Shown: positions 14,571 to 21,835, counted from the first letter of the stretch. The stretch is 26,740 nucleotides of DNA from a bacterium (GCA_030606215.1 JAUWGW010000024.1:1-26740); one strand, 5' to 3'. A program made the numbers and translations. The notes: generated by a model from the sequence alone, not told the origin.

Positions 14571-14912
14571 ATGAGACTTCTCATGATTATCCTCAACAAG
14601 GAAGAGTTCCTGGATGATATTCTATCAAGTCTGGTGGAGTTTGGAATAATGGGGGCAACAGTGATAGAGTCTACCAGGATGAGCGAGATTCTTATCCGCG
14701 AGATACCAATATTTGCCGGATTAAGGGAAATGAGGAGAAGTAGTAGAGCGTATAATCGTGTGATAATCGCCCCTGTTGAAGAAAGGGAAACAGTAAGCGA
14801 ACTTCTGAAATTGCTCAAAGAGATAAATATTGATTTCAGCGATTCTGAGACAGGGTTTCTCTTTACTATTCCTGTTGAGGATTTCAGCGGCAAACTTGAC
14901 GATTATTTCTAA
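14571..14912 (+). CDS. Small PII-like protein
   Basis: The 113-residue protein starts MRLLMIILNKEEFLDDILSS and continues LVEFGIMGATVIESTRM. It has the beta-alpha-beta pattern of PII/GlnB-fold regulators: a first strand, a helix, GxxGATVIES as the second strand, a loop with IPIFAGLREM where PII proteins have the T-loop, and VIIAPVEERETV as the third strand. The uridylylated Tyr region of GlnB is not recognisable, so it belongs to the broader PII-like group that binds nucleotides and often regulates a neighbouring transporter. The ATG at 14571 has a near-perfect GGAGGG site; an ATG at 14553 overlapping the antiporter stop is less likely. The identification is from pattern, not a strong motif. 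Confidence 0.65.
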   Translation: MRLLMIILNKEEFLDDILSSLVEFGIMGATVIESTRMSEILIREIPIFAGLREMRRSSRAYNRVIIAPVEERETVSELLKLLKEINIDFSDSETGFLFTIPVEDFSGKLDDYF

Positions 14913-14952
14913 CCGGAATGGAATCAGTAGTCGGGCGCAACTTTCTAAAGGA

Positions 14953-14981
14953 TTGACGGAAAGAAGCAGCTGTGTTATAAG
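14953..14981 (+). promoter_or_regulatory. Strong promoter for ferredoxin-amidase-tRNA-His
   Basis: TTGACG (14953-14958), a 17-base spacer and TATAAG (14976-14981) match consensus at ten of twelve positions. The predicted start is near 14988, about 60 bases before the ferredoxin gene. Confidence 0.7.
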
Positions 14982-15010
14982 ATTTCTGGTAAATATGAAA
15001 GATAGATGAT

Positions 15011-15028
15011 GTGGGAGACCTTTCCCAC
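15011..15028 (+). promoter_or_regulatory. Hairpin in the ferredoxin leader
   Basis: GTGGGA and TCCCAC form a six-base stem around GACCTT, starting about 23 bases after the predicted start of transcription and ending just before the ribosome binding site (AGGGAGGG at 15035-15042). It has no T-run, so it is not a terminator; it may stabilise the mRNA or affect translation. Confidence 0.4.
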
Positions 15029-15048
15029 AAGTGTAGGGAGGGATGAGA

Positions 15049-15222
15049 ATGGCGGCGGTAGTTGACGAAGCAAAATGCACTGGATGTGAAATCTGTGTAG
15101 ATGCCTGTCCTGTGGAGGCTATTACTGTTGACGACATAGCTAAGATAGACCCTGAGGTATGTACTGACTGCGGTAGATGTATTGAGGAATGTCCGAATGA
15201 TGCTATAAGTAGCGGGGAATAA
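15049..15222 (+). CDS. 2x[4Fe-4S] ferredoxin
   Basis: The 57-residue protein has two complete cluster motifs: CTGCEICVDACP and CTDCGRCIEECP. This is the classic clostridial-type ferredoxin that carries low-potential electrons in anaerobes. The first residues are MAAVVDEAKC. The ATG at 15049 is six bases after AGGGAGGG; an ATG at 15043 is in frame but too close to that site. The stop TAA overlaps the ATG of the amidase gene by one base. Partner enzymes are not in the window. Confidence 0.95.
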   Translation: MAAVVDEAKCTGCEICVDACPVEAITVDDIAKIDPEVCTDCGRCIEECPNDAISSGE

Positions 15223-15983
15223 TGAGCAGGAAAGTTAGAAGGTTCAATTTTGTAGTTGCGGCCGTTTCGCTGGCCGCTGTTGTATTGATATACTCCGGTG
15301 GGTTTGCCACTGTTAATGGAGTTTATCACAGAGTGAGAAAGGGAGAAACGGTCTGGCGAATCAGTCGTGGATACTGTGTTCCCATTGAGCAGGTAAGAAA
15401 AGCAAACAATCTCCCATCTTCTATGAAGATTAGAGCTGGGCAGTATCTATTCATACCCGGTGCGGAGAAAGTTGTCAAGATTGAGCCCGAGGATTACCAG
15501 ATAAGGTACATCCTGCGGTGCGGAACTTCAAACCGGTGGAAGTATGTCGTTATCCATCATAGTGCAACCGATAAAGGGAGTGCGCGCGTATTTGATAGAA
15601 ATCACCGCAGGCAGCGTCATTTTCGCCATGGTCTCGGATACCAATTTGTAATATGTAACGGTAGTTACGGGAGAAAAGATGGGCAGATTGAAGTTGGATG
15701 GCGTTGGAGAGAACAATTAGACGGGGCGCACTGTAGAGCAGGTAATGGCAACAGAATTGGAATTGGAATATGTCTCGTTGGTAATTTTAATGAAACAAGA
15801 CCGAGTCGGAAACAGTTCAATTCGCTCATCCATCTTGTAACGCATCTGTGTTATATGTATAATATTCCTGTTGAGAATGTTAGAGGACATGGTGAAATGC
15901 CAGGTGCGAATACTGAGTGCCCTGGCAAGAATTTCCCCTGGAGTGAGTTTAGAAAAGCGCTCTATGAGCGAGTTTGTAAATAA
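15222..15983 (+). CDS. LysM-containing N-acetylmuramoyl-L-alanine amidase (Amidase_2)
   Basis: The 253-residue protein has a basic N-terminus and one hydrophobic segment (about residues 9-29, FVVAAVSLAAVVLIYSGGF), so it is anchored in or exported across the membrane. A LysM domain follows at about 35-78 (YHRVRKGETVWRISRGYCV to GQYLFIPG), which binds peptidoglycan glycan. The C-terminal Amidase_2/PGRP-type domain has zinc ligands VIHHSAT, GAHCRAGN and the TECPG cysteine. It should cleave the bond between MurNAc and L-Ala in peptidoglycan. The gene is translationally coupled to the ferredoxin gene and is followed after 19 bases by tRNA-His. Confidence 0.92.
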   Translation: MSRKVRRFNFVVAAVSLAAVVLIYSGGFATVNGVYHRVRKGETVWRISRGYCVPIEQVRKANNLPSSMKIRAGQYLFIPGAEKVVKIEPEDYQIRYILRCGTSNRWKYVVIHHSATDKGSARVFDRNHRRQRHFRHGLGYQFVICNGSYGRKDGQIEVGWRWREQLDGAHCRAGNGNRIGIGICLVGNFNETRPSRKQFNSLIHLVTHLCYMYNIPVENVRGHGEMPGANTECPGKNFPWSEFRKALYERVCK

Positions 15984-16002
15984 CATATTGGATAGCGCTG
16001 GT

Positions 16003-16080
16003 GGTGGACGTAGCTCAGTTGGTTAGAGCACCAGGTTGTGGCCCTGGGGGTCGGGGGTTCAAATCCCCTCGTTCACCCCA
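16003..16080 (+). tRNA. tRNA-His (GTG anticodon)
   Basis: The sequence folds as a cloverleaf with acceptor GTGGACG/CGTTCAC, anticodon stem CCAGG/CCTGG and anticodon GTG at 16038-16040, T loop GTTCAAAT, and an encoded CCA. The extra G(-1) at 16003 faces a C discriminator, as expected for tRNA-His. Confidence 0.97.
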
Positions 16081-16098
16081 ATTCATTTCTATTTAACC

Positions 16099-17259
16099 AT
16101 GATAGAATTTAATTTTTACTGGCCCACAAGATTTGTGTTTGGTAGGGCTAAGATAAGAAATATTGGTAAGCTCGCACGGGAAATGGGCGGGAAGATGTTA
16201 CTTGTAACAGGTAGAAGTAGTATGAGGAGAACAGGTATTCTTGATATGGTTATTAATAGTGTGAAAAGTTCCGGAGTAGAGGTAGTTCTCTTTGAAGGAA
16301 TTGGTCCAAATCCAAAAGCTGAGTTGATAGATGAGGGAGGTAAGATTGCAAAGGATGAGAGGTGCGAATTTGTGACGGGGATTGGCGGTGGAAGTGTAAT
16401 GGATGCGGCAAAAGGAATTGCAATTTCTGCAACACATCTCGGCTCCATCTGGGAATATATAAATTCTTTCTCTGAGTTTAAGGAAGTTACATCTTTAGCT
16501 TTGCCGCTGATGGAGGTGCCGACAGTTGCAGGAACTGGTTCTGAGGGAAACGGGACTACTGTTATAACAAATGAAAAAACACATGAGAAATCTTTTGTTA
16601 AGAGCGAGTTTATATTTCCGAAGGTTTCTATCATTGACCCTGAGTTAACTTTATCAGTCCCCCCTGAAATAACAGGTGAATGCGGGGTTGATATAATCTG
16701 TCATGTTCTTGAACCATATCTTACAGCAACTTCCCAATTTTCTGCTTCATTCCGCATAACCGAGGCAATTATAAAAGTAGTTGTTGAGAGCTTGCCGGTG
16801 GCAGTCAAGGATGGGAGTAATATCAATGCAAGGGAAAATTTATCATGGGCCGCTACTCTTGCATGTTCTCCTTTCAGAGGGCTTGGTCTTTCTGGGACCG
16901 GTCCCCTTCATCATATAGAACATGCAGTAAGTGGCTGGTTTGATATATCTCATGGAGCAGGACTCTGCGCGCTCCTTCCTCACTGGCTTGAATATATCGC
17001 AGATGATATTTCCGAAAGACTCAGAGAATTCGGGATGGAAATATTCGGTGAGGAAGATGCAATTAGAGCACTGAGAAAATGGATTGAAGGGATGGGGATA
17101 TATAAGACTTTGGGTGAACTTGGGGTTGATAAGAAGCTTTTCAATCAGATGGCAGTTGATACAATAAGGGTTTGTGGGAGGGGAGAAGATTTTATATTGG
17201 GTGGAACAAGAAAACTTTTTGTTAATGACATCACCAGAATATATGAAAATGCTTTTTAG
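16099..17259 (+). CDS. Iron-containing alcohol dehydrogenase
   Basis: The 386-residue protein belongs to the group III (Fe-ADH) family. Cofactor-binding GIGGGSVMDAAKGIA is present, with VPTVAGTGSEG after it. The metal ligands follow as DIICHVLEPYL (Asp, His), LHHIEHAVSG (His) and DISHGAGL (His). It probably reduces aldehydes or ketones with NAD(P)H, like butanol dehydrogenases. The ATG at 16099 gives the usual start MIEFNFYWPTRFVFG. It lies 18 bases after the CCA end of tRNA-His and shows no ribosome binding site or separate promoter. The substrate is unknown. Confidence 0.92.
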   Translation: MIEFNFYWPTRFVFGRAKIRNIGKLAREMGGKMLLVTGRSSMRRTGILDMVINSVKSSGVEVVLFEGIGPNPKAELIDEGGKIAKDERCEFVTGIGGGSVMDAAKGIAISATHLGSIWEYINSFSEFKEVTSLALPLMEVPTVAGTGSEGNGTTVITNEKTHEKSFVKSEFIFPKVSIIDPELTLSVPPEITGECGVDIICHVLEPYLTATSQFSASFRITEAIIKVVVESLPVAVKDGSNINARENLSWAATLACSPFRGLGLSGTGPLHHIEHAVSGWFDISHGAGLCALLPHWLEYIADDISERLREFGMEIFGEEDAIRALRKWIEGMGIYKTLGELGVDKKLFNQMAVDTIRVCGRGEDFILGGTRKLFVNDITRIYENAF

Positions 17260-17344
17260 ATACTTTTCATTCCCCTTTTAATTCTCCTCATATATTCCCT
17301 CAAAAATTCTCTCAAAACTTTTCCTCATTGTTGGGATGTCCTTA

Positions 17345-17353
17345 TGATATAAT
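17345..17353 (+). promoter_or_regulatory. Extended -10 promoter for the URO-D pair
   Basis: TGATATAAT combines the TGn extension with a perfect TATAAT (17348-17353). There is no good -35 box at the right distance, which extended -10 promoters can do without. The predicted start is near 17360, about 73 bases before the first URO-D gene. Confidence 0.5.
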
Positions 17354-17432
17354 CTTAACAAAGATGGATAGAAAAGAGGTAGTGTATCATCTAACCAAAT
17401 AGATACAATTCTTAAGTAAAAATAGGAAATGA

Positions 17433-18512
17433 TTGTTCGGTGAAGCTGTGTTATCTAAGAAAAGATTTGAATTAGTTGTAGCGCATAAAGAGGTGGATAG
17501 GCCTATAGTTGATTTTCAGGCGGCAAGGGAGATTATAGAAGGGCTGAAAACTCACTTCCAGGTAGAAACAGAGGACGAACTCTTAGATTGTCTACAGGTT
17601 GATGTCCGTAGTGTTGCCCCGGATTATATAGGTCCTCCTTTGAAAACATTTCCTGATGGAAGCAAGGAGAGTATTTTTGGAGTGAGAACAAAGGAGATTA
17701 AAAACCCCTCTGGAGTAAGTAATGTGGAAGTTTATAATCCTTTATCTGAAATTGGTACGATTGACGATTTCCGGGAAAGATATTCTTTTCCTTCTTATGA
17801 GTATTTTGATTTTGAAGGAGTGAAAGAGAAAGTGCGCAGATACAATAAGTATGCTTTGAACACCGGGTGGATGAGTATTTGGTATCTTTATTTTTTTCTG
17901 AGGGGGATGGAGAAAGCTATGATGGATATGCTTATAGAAAAGGAATTCTTCCGTTATGTCATGAATGAATGTGCTAATTTTTATAAAGGTTATATGAAAA
18001 GAGTTCTGGAGGAAGCTAATGGAGCTATTGATTATGTAATGACTTATGAGGATTTTGGGTCAACAGAAGGGCTCTTAATCTCTTTAGATGATATCAGAAA
18101 TGAAGTGCTTATTTATTACGAAGATTTTGCACAAATTTTTTCTAATTATGGGGCAAGATTTGCTTTTCATTCTTGTGGAAGTGTACATGAGGTAATACCT
18201 GACCTTCTAAATTTAGGAGTTTCTATTCTGGATCCGGTTCAAGTTTCAGCCAAGGGGATGGATATTGAGTTATTGAAAGAAAAATATGGAGATAGGCTAA
18301 CCTTCAGAGGAGCAATTGATACAACGGAACTTTTGCCTCGTGGGACAGAAGAGGAAGTGAAAGAAAAAGTGAAGCATACAGTTGATGTGTTAGGAAAAGA
18401 TGGAGGTTATATTTTTTGCTCCTCAAACGATATTAATGCAGATGTTGCTTTAGAAAATGTTTTGGCTATGTATGAAGTTGCATTAGGAGATAAATTCTGG
18501 GAAGGGAAATGA
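17433..18512 (+). CDS. URO-D-fold family protein with MtaA-like zinc motif
   Basis: The protein of about 359 residues has the URO-D/MtaA-type opening SKKRFELVVAHKEVDRPIVDF. It keeps the zinc ligands of MtaA: His246-x-Cys248 (FHSCGSVHEVIPDLL) and a distal Cys329 (GGYIFCSSN). MtaA-type enzymes move methyl groups between a corrinoid protein and a thiol such as coenzyme M; here neither a corrinoid protein nor a partner methyltransferase is nearby, so substrate and acceptor are unknown. I chose TTG at 17433 because AGGA lies five bases upstream; GTG at 17448 is the alternative. It overlaps the next URO-D gene by four bases. Confidence 0.85.
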   Translation: MFGEAVLSKKRFELVVAHKEVDRPIVDFQAAREIIEGLKTHFQVETEDELLDCLQVDVRSVAPDYIGPPLKTFPDGSKESIFGVRTKEIKNPSGVSNVEVYNPLSEIGTIDDFRERYSFPSYEYFDFEGVKEKVRRYNKYALNTGWMSIWYLYFFLRGMEKAMMDMLIEKEFFRYVMNECANFYKGYMKRVLEEANGAIDYVMTYEDFGSTEGLLISLDDIRNEVLIYYEDFAQIFSNYGARFAFHSCGSVHEVIPDLLNLGVSILDPVQVSAKGMDIELLKEKYGDRLTFRGAIDTTELLPRGTEEEVKEKVKHTVDVLGKDGGYIFCSSNDINADVALENVLAMYEVALGDKFWEGK

Positions 18513-19510
18513 GTCAAAAAGAAAGGTTACTCACTGCTCTTCAAGGCGGAATTCCTGACAGAGTGCCGAATTTTGAAGTGTGGTGGGGAGGGCACGGAGA
18601 GATAGAGGAATATTTCCTGGGTCATCCAGTTGGAAATGAGGAAGATGTAGTTAAGTTTGCTAAGAAAATTGGCTGGGGTTCGGTGAATGGAGGATATTTT
18701 GGACTGGGCGGAGGAGTTTCTCAGGAAGCTTCTGATGGTGAAACACATTATGCTGGTGGTTCCTGGAGAACCTGGGAAGATTATGAAAAGCTGGAATTCC
18801 CCTTTGATTCTTTAGAAGAGAAATTAATCTACCTTAAGAAGATTTCTAAAATTGCCCGGGATGAAGGTTTGGCAACTCATATCTACATTCTTTCCTCTTT
18901 TCACGCAGTGGCTACTGGAATGGGGCTGGAGCACTTTTCCCTTACCTGCTATGACGACTTGAAGTTAGTTGAGGCGGTTATGGATAAGGTTGAGGAGTAC
19001 AATCGTTTGGTTCTGGAAAAAGTCTTGAATGAAACAAAAATAGACTTTATAGTTCTTGATAATGATTGCGCTTTTAAAAATGGTTTAATGGTTTCCCCGC
19101 AACTTTTTGAAAAGTTATGGTTTCAGCGCACTAAAGAGACTATTCAGATTTTGAAAGATAAAGGAGTAGTCTGCACAATGCATACTGATGGTAAAGTAGA
19201 TGAAGTTATTCCTCTTGTTATTAAACTTGGTTTTTCGGCTATTCACGGGATTGAGGCGGCGGCTAACGATTTAGGTGAGATAAAGGAGAAGTTTGGAAAA
19301 GAGATTTCTCTGTTAGGCAATATGGATATAGTTGATTTGACTAAGAAAAGTCCTGCTGAAATTGAAGAAGAAACTAAGGAAATGCTTGTGCAGGGCAAAC
19401 AGGACGGTGGCTATATAGCTGGTTGTAATACTCTTGTAGCGAAATATATACCTGTACAGAATTACTTGGCAATGGTTAAGACTATAGATAAATTTGGCTG
19501 GTACAAATAA
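18509..19510 (+). CDS. URO-D-fold family protein, second tandem paralogue
   Basis: The 333-residue protein begins MSQKERLLTALQGGIPDRVPNFEVWW, a typical start for the family. Where the neighbour has His-x-Cys it has His-x-Asp (CTMHTDGKVDEVIPLVI), while a C-terminal Cys is kept (GGYIAGCNTLV). It is therefore a divergent paralogue rather than a copy, and may bind metal differently. The ATG overlaps the upstream stop (ATGA) with GAAGGGA as ribosome binding site, so the pair is co-translated. A truncated third member follows two bases downstream. Confidence 0.85.
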   Translation: MSQKERLLTALQGGIPDRVPNFEVWWGGHGEIEEYFLGHPVGNEEDVVKFAKKIGWGSVNGGYFGLGGGVSQEASDGETHYAGGSWRTWEDYEKLEFPFDSLEEKLIYLKKISKIARDEGLATHIYILSSFHAVATGMGLEHFSLTCYDDLKLVEAVMDKVEEYNRLVLEKVLNETKIDFIVLDNDCAFKNGLMVSPQLFEKLWFQRTKETIQILKDKGVVCTMHTDGKVDEVIPLVIKLGFSAIHGIEAAANDLGEIKEKFGKEISLLGNMDIVDLTKKSPAEIEEETKEMLVQGKQDGGYIAGCNTLVAKYIPVQNYLAMVKTIDKFGWYK

Positions 19511-19512
19511 CG

Positions 19513-19632
19513 ATGTCTTATAAAAGTGGTATGGCGACCTTAAACTTGGAATTCACTGATAGAGTTCCAAGAACAGAGTATTCAGCGCAAAATTATCACT
19601 GGCCACTGGTTCAAGCAGTGATGCGAGTATGA
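19513..19632 (+). pseudogene. Truncated third URO-D-family gene
   Basis: An ATG two bases after the previous stop opens 39 codons: MSYKSGMATLNLEFTDRVPR, then TEYSAQNYHWPLVQAVMRV and TGA. The NLEFTDRVPRTEYS block looks like the first 25-30 residues of a URO-D/MtaA-type protein. The frame is cut short five bases before the 3' end of the convergent fucose-isomerase-like gene. Nothing of the remaining 300 or so residues is present. It has no ribosome binding site of its own and would rely on coupling. Identification rests on a short match and on its place in the tandem. Confidence 0.65.
19595..19622. repeat. Inverted repeat between convergent genes
   Basis: ATCACTG and CAGTGAT are perfect seven-base arms around 14 bases. 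The structure lies just past the end of the fucose-isomerase-like gene, followed on that strand by AATTTTG, so it may be a weak terminator; it also marks the junction where the URO-D remnant ends. Confidence 0.35.
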
Positions 19633-19637
19633 TACAG

Positions 19638-21356
19638 TTATCTGCCTGCGAGCCTAATCTTTGCGTTAGTCTCCCCGCCGTTCTGGATGTAGAGAAGCGG
19701 CATAGGTCTGTCCGCCCCTTCAACAAACTGTGGTCTCCCCTGCCATGGTGCTGCCGAGAGCACATTGTTCAGGTCCATCCAGTACTCCAGCCTCGCCGGA
19801 TTTAGTCCCCATGTCATATGGAAATGATTGGCGGGGGCAAACTGTTTGTACTCACCCATAGTAGCATATTTAGGAACTACAAAAGTATGCGGCCAGGTGG
19901 GTGTAGATGTTTTGCATACTGCTTCTGCCAATTTTCCCGGCAGGTCAACTGTAACTGCCTCATCCCAGATGAGCGAGAACATACCTGACAGGGAGCTGTA
20001 AGCCAGTCTTCCAGCAGTACCTTCAATCCCACCTGGCGAAACAAAGCTTACCGAGTTGCCCAATCCGGGGAAATAGAACTCATCTGCTAATGGCATGGAA
20101 ACTCTGGACATAATCTTCTTTACGGATGAGTTGGGTTTAGCTGCCCAGTTAAAAGAGGCACTGCCTGAATTATCACCGTCCACAAAACCTTTCCTCTCCC
20201 AGAGCGTAGTTTCACTGAGCCCATTGATTTTTAATCTATGCGCGAGGGTATTTATCTCCCATGGTTCCCAGACTTTGCGAAAGTCCATGAAGAGTGGTGG
20301 ATTGCCCCCTGTGAGATAGGTGAAGAAAAGCATTGTGAGAAGACCCTGGACATCAGCTTCAGTGGCATATGGCACAGGCGGTTTTGGCCCGTTGTGGTCG
20401 AAGGTTGAATTAAACAGGGACTCCATCACATCAGCAACAGGGAGTGGAATACCGCGCATATCGGAACCCCACTCTAACTGGCTCATAAATCCGCCGCCGA
20501 CAGCATTTAGTTCTATCATCAAGTCGCGCTTAATCAGGTACATAGCTAAGCTCTGGTTAAGACGATGGCTATCCTCTTCATTGCGCAATTCAATTCTGTT
20601 CCCGACCATTTTATCAAGCCAGGCGCGCAGACTAACAAGCTCGCTCTTGGAATATGCTTGTTTCTGGAGCATATCCGAGAAGAGTTTCATATCAAGTCTT
20701 GTAATCTCTATTCCAAAGACATTGCGCGTGGGGATGATATGCGCAAGAGCTGTTTCCATGCCCATTGAGTCATGACCGAAGATGACAACGCGCCGCCCTT
20801 TAAGCGCCCGGGTTGTTAGCGCTGCATAGCACCAGTCAATGAGTTGGGTAGCTGTGTCTTTGGTCATCTTTGGTCTGGCTCCCCTGTCCGGCCAGGTCCC
20901 GACATTTATGTGGACCAGCCGCCCGTACTGGGAGATAGCGCCGCTGGCCGCGTGTGTGAAGACAACACCTGGTTTGGGACCGCTATTACCGCAGGTTAGA
21001 TTGAGAGGTGTGTCAGCAGGAAATTGCTGCAGGAGTGAAATCAGGCTTAATTGGGGGAACGCCCATGTATCGGGTGCGCAAACCAGGATATCTACACCTG
21101 CCTGGCGAAACTGAGTTGCAACAATATCCGCTTGAGCCTCCCCGTCCACCAATACTGGTGACCACACTACCCTAACCTGCGTCTTATCTGGTAAAGTTAG
21201 AGCACCAGCAATAATATCGGCGGTCATTTCCACAATGTTTACTGCTCTCTGCCGGGAAGCAGTATCAATACGCGGGTCACAAGTTGCGAACACACCGAAG
21301 GCGGGAATATAGGGTTTAATTTTTCTCGTAACCGGTAAACGTTGTGCTTTAGACAT
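19638..21356 (-). CDS. L-fucose isomerase-like protein
   Basis: The product of about 572 residues resembles L-fucose/L-arabinose isomerases, which interconvert an aldose and a ketose with Mn2+. Metal-site residues in the E. coli FucI order can be picked out: Glu near 334 (ATEADVQG), Asp near 357 (LFMDFRKVW) and a His near 511 (ANHFHMTWG). The GHDSMGMETA block near residue 190 is also family-like. I use the ATG at 21356, which has GAGGGGG before it; an ATG at 21386 is in frame but unsupported. It has its own promoter and is convergent with the URO-D genes. It is visibly richer in G+C than they are (39 of 60 bases at 20881-20940 against 24 of 60 at 18601-18660), which suggests separate origin. 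The real sugar could differ from fucose. Confidence 0.8.
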   Translation of the reverse strand: MSKAQRLPVTRKIKPYIPAFGVFATCDPRIDTASRQRAVNIVEMTADIIAGALTLPDKTQVRVVWSPVLVDGEAQADIVATQFRQAGVDILVCAPDTWAFPQLSLISLLQQFPADTPLNLTCGNSGPKPGVVFTHAASGAISQYGRLVHINVGTWPDRGARPKMTKDTATQLIDWCYAALTTRALKGRRVVIFGHDSMGMETALAHIIPTRNVFGIEITRLDMKLFSDMLQKQAYSKSELVSLRAWLDKMVGNRIELRNEEDSHRLNQSLAMYLIKRDLMIELNAVGGGFMSQLEWGSDMRGIPLPVADVMESLFNSTFDHNGPKPPVPYATEADVQGLLTMLFFTYLTGGNPPLFMDFRKVWEPWEINTLAHRLKINGLSETTLWERKGFVDGDNSGSASFNWAAKPNSSVKKIMSRVSMPLADEFYFPGLGNSVSFVSPGGIEGTAGRLAYSSLSGMFSLIWDEAVTVDLPGKLAEAVCKTSTPTWPHTFVVPKYATMGEYKQFAPANHFHMTWGLNPARLEYWMDLNNVLSAAPWQGRPQFVEGADRPMPLLYIQNGGETNAKIRLAGR

Positions 21357-21388
21357 AACATTTCCCCCTCTCACATTATTTATCACGA

Positions 21389-21417
21389 ATTATACAAGAA
21401 TTAAGGTCTTCTCTCAA
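21389..21417 (-). promoter_or_regulatory. Promoter of the fucose-isomerase-like gene
   Basis: Minus-strand TTGAGA (21417-21412), a 17-base spacer and TATAAT (21394-21389) match consensus at eleven of twelve positions. The start of transcription should be near 21382, about 26 bases before the ATG. Confidence 0.7.
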
Positions 21418-21469
21418 GTAAAAAAACTGAAAAATTTTTTGCATTTTTTTGCGCCCCAAAAATTAACTC

Positions 21470-21498
21470 TTGACCTGGAGTATTTGGTTCAGTAAAAT
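21470..21498 (+). promoter_or_regulatory. Promoter of the tRNA cluster, possibly also tig-clpP
   Basis: TTGACC (21470-21475), 17 bases and TAAAAT (21493-21498) form a strong promoter with a start near 21505. It is the only good one seen before the three tRNAs and tig. Confidence 0.65.
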
Positions 21499-21516
21499 TG
21501 TAACTGTTCGGCGAAT

Positions 21517-21558
21517 CACGTGTCATTGCGGGGGACGGAGTCCTGTGGCAATGACGTG
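21517..21558. repeat. REP-like cruciform element
   Basis: TCATTGC (21523-21529) pairs with GCAATGA (21548-21554), extended by CACG/CGTG past a two-base bulge; inside, GGAC pairs with GTCC around GGA. The form, with CATTGCG on one side and GGCAATGA on the other, resembles dispersed palindromic repeats seen in many bacterial genomes. It lies in the leader of the tRNA transcript. Confidence 0.5.
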
Positions 21559-21565
21559 ACTGTAT

Positions 21566-21641
21566 GCCCCCATAGCTCAGTTGGAAGAGCACCTGACTCT
21601 TAATCAGGGTGTCCCAGGTTCAAGCCCTGGTGGGGGTACCA
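21566..21641 (+). tRNA. tRNA-Lys (CTT anticodon)
   Basis: Acceptor GCCCCCA/TGGGGGT, anticodon stem CCTGA/TCAGG with anticodon CTT at 21599-21601, T arm CCAGGTTCAAGCCCTGG, and encoded CCA. First of three tRNAs in a row. Confidence 0.95.
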
Positions 21642-21644
21642 TTT

Positions 21645-21731
21645 GCGAGGGTGGTGGAATTGGCAGACACGCTAGCCTTAGGAGCTAGTGAGGGAAACCT
21701 CTTGCGGGTTCAAATCCCGCCTCTCGCACCA
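21645..21731 (+). tRNA. tRNA-Leu (TAG anticodon)
   Basis: The long tRNA has acceptor GCGAGGG/CTCTCGC, anticodon stem CTAGC/GCTAG with anticodon TAG at 21679-21681, a class II variable arm (TGAGGGAAACCTCTT), T arm GCGGGTTCAAATCCCGC and encoded CCA. Confidence 0.95.
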
Positions 21732-21760
21732 CAAACGGCAAATAGTATTTAGTATTGCGG

Positions 21761-21835
21761 GCGGAAGTAACTCAGTGGTAGAGTACAACCTTGCCAAGGT
21801 TGGAGTCGCGGGTTCAAATCCCGTCTTCCGCTCCA
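21761..21835 (+). tRNA. tRNA-Gly (GCC anticodon)
   Basis: Acceptor GCGGAAG/CTTCCGC, anticodon stem CAACC/GGTTG with anticodon GCC at 21793-21795, T arm CGGGTTCAAATCCCG, discriminator T and encoded CCA. Confidence 0.95.

Noticed and set aside
16036-16098. Upstream extension of the alcohol dehydrogenase frame
   Set aside because: It would be translated from within tRNA-His; the family start is at 16099.
17364-17402. Twelve-codon ORF (MDRKEVVYHLTK) as a leader peptide
   Set aside because: No ribosome binding site, no codon run or hairpin to suggest attenuation; short frames of this size arise by chance.
20320-20775. Long plus-strand frame inside the isomerase gene
   Set aside because: It is antisense to a gene with clear family motifs and has no start signal or recognisable domain.
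21566-21835. Repeated GGTTCAA-type blocks as a CRISPR-like array
   Set aside because: They are the T arms of three tRNA genes; there are no regular spacers.
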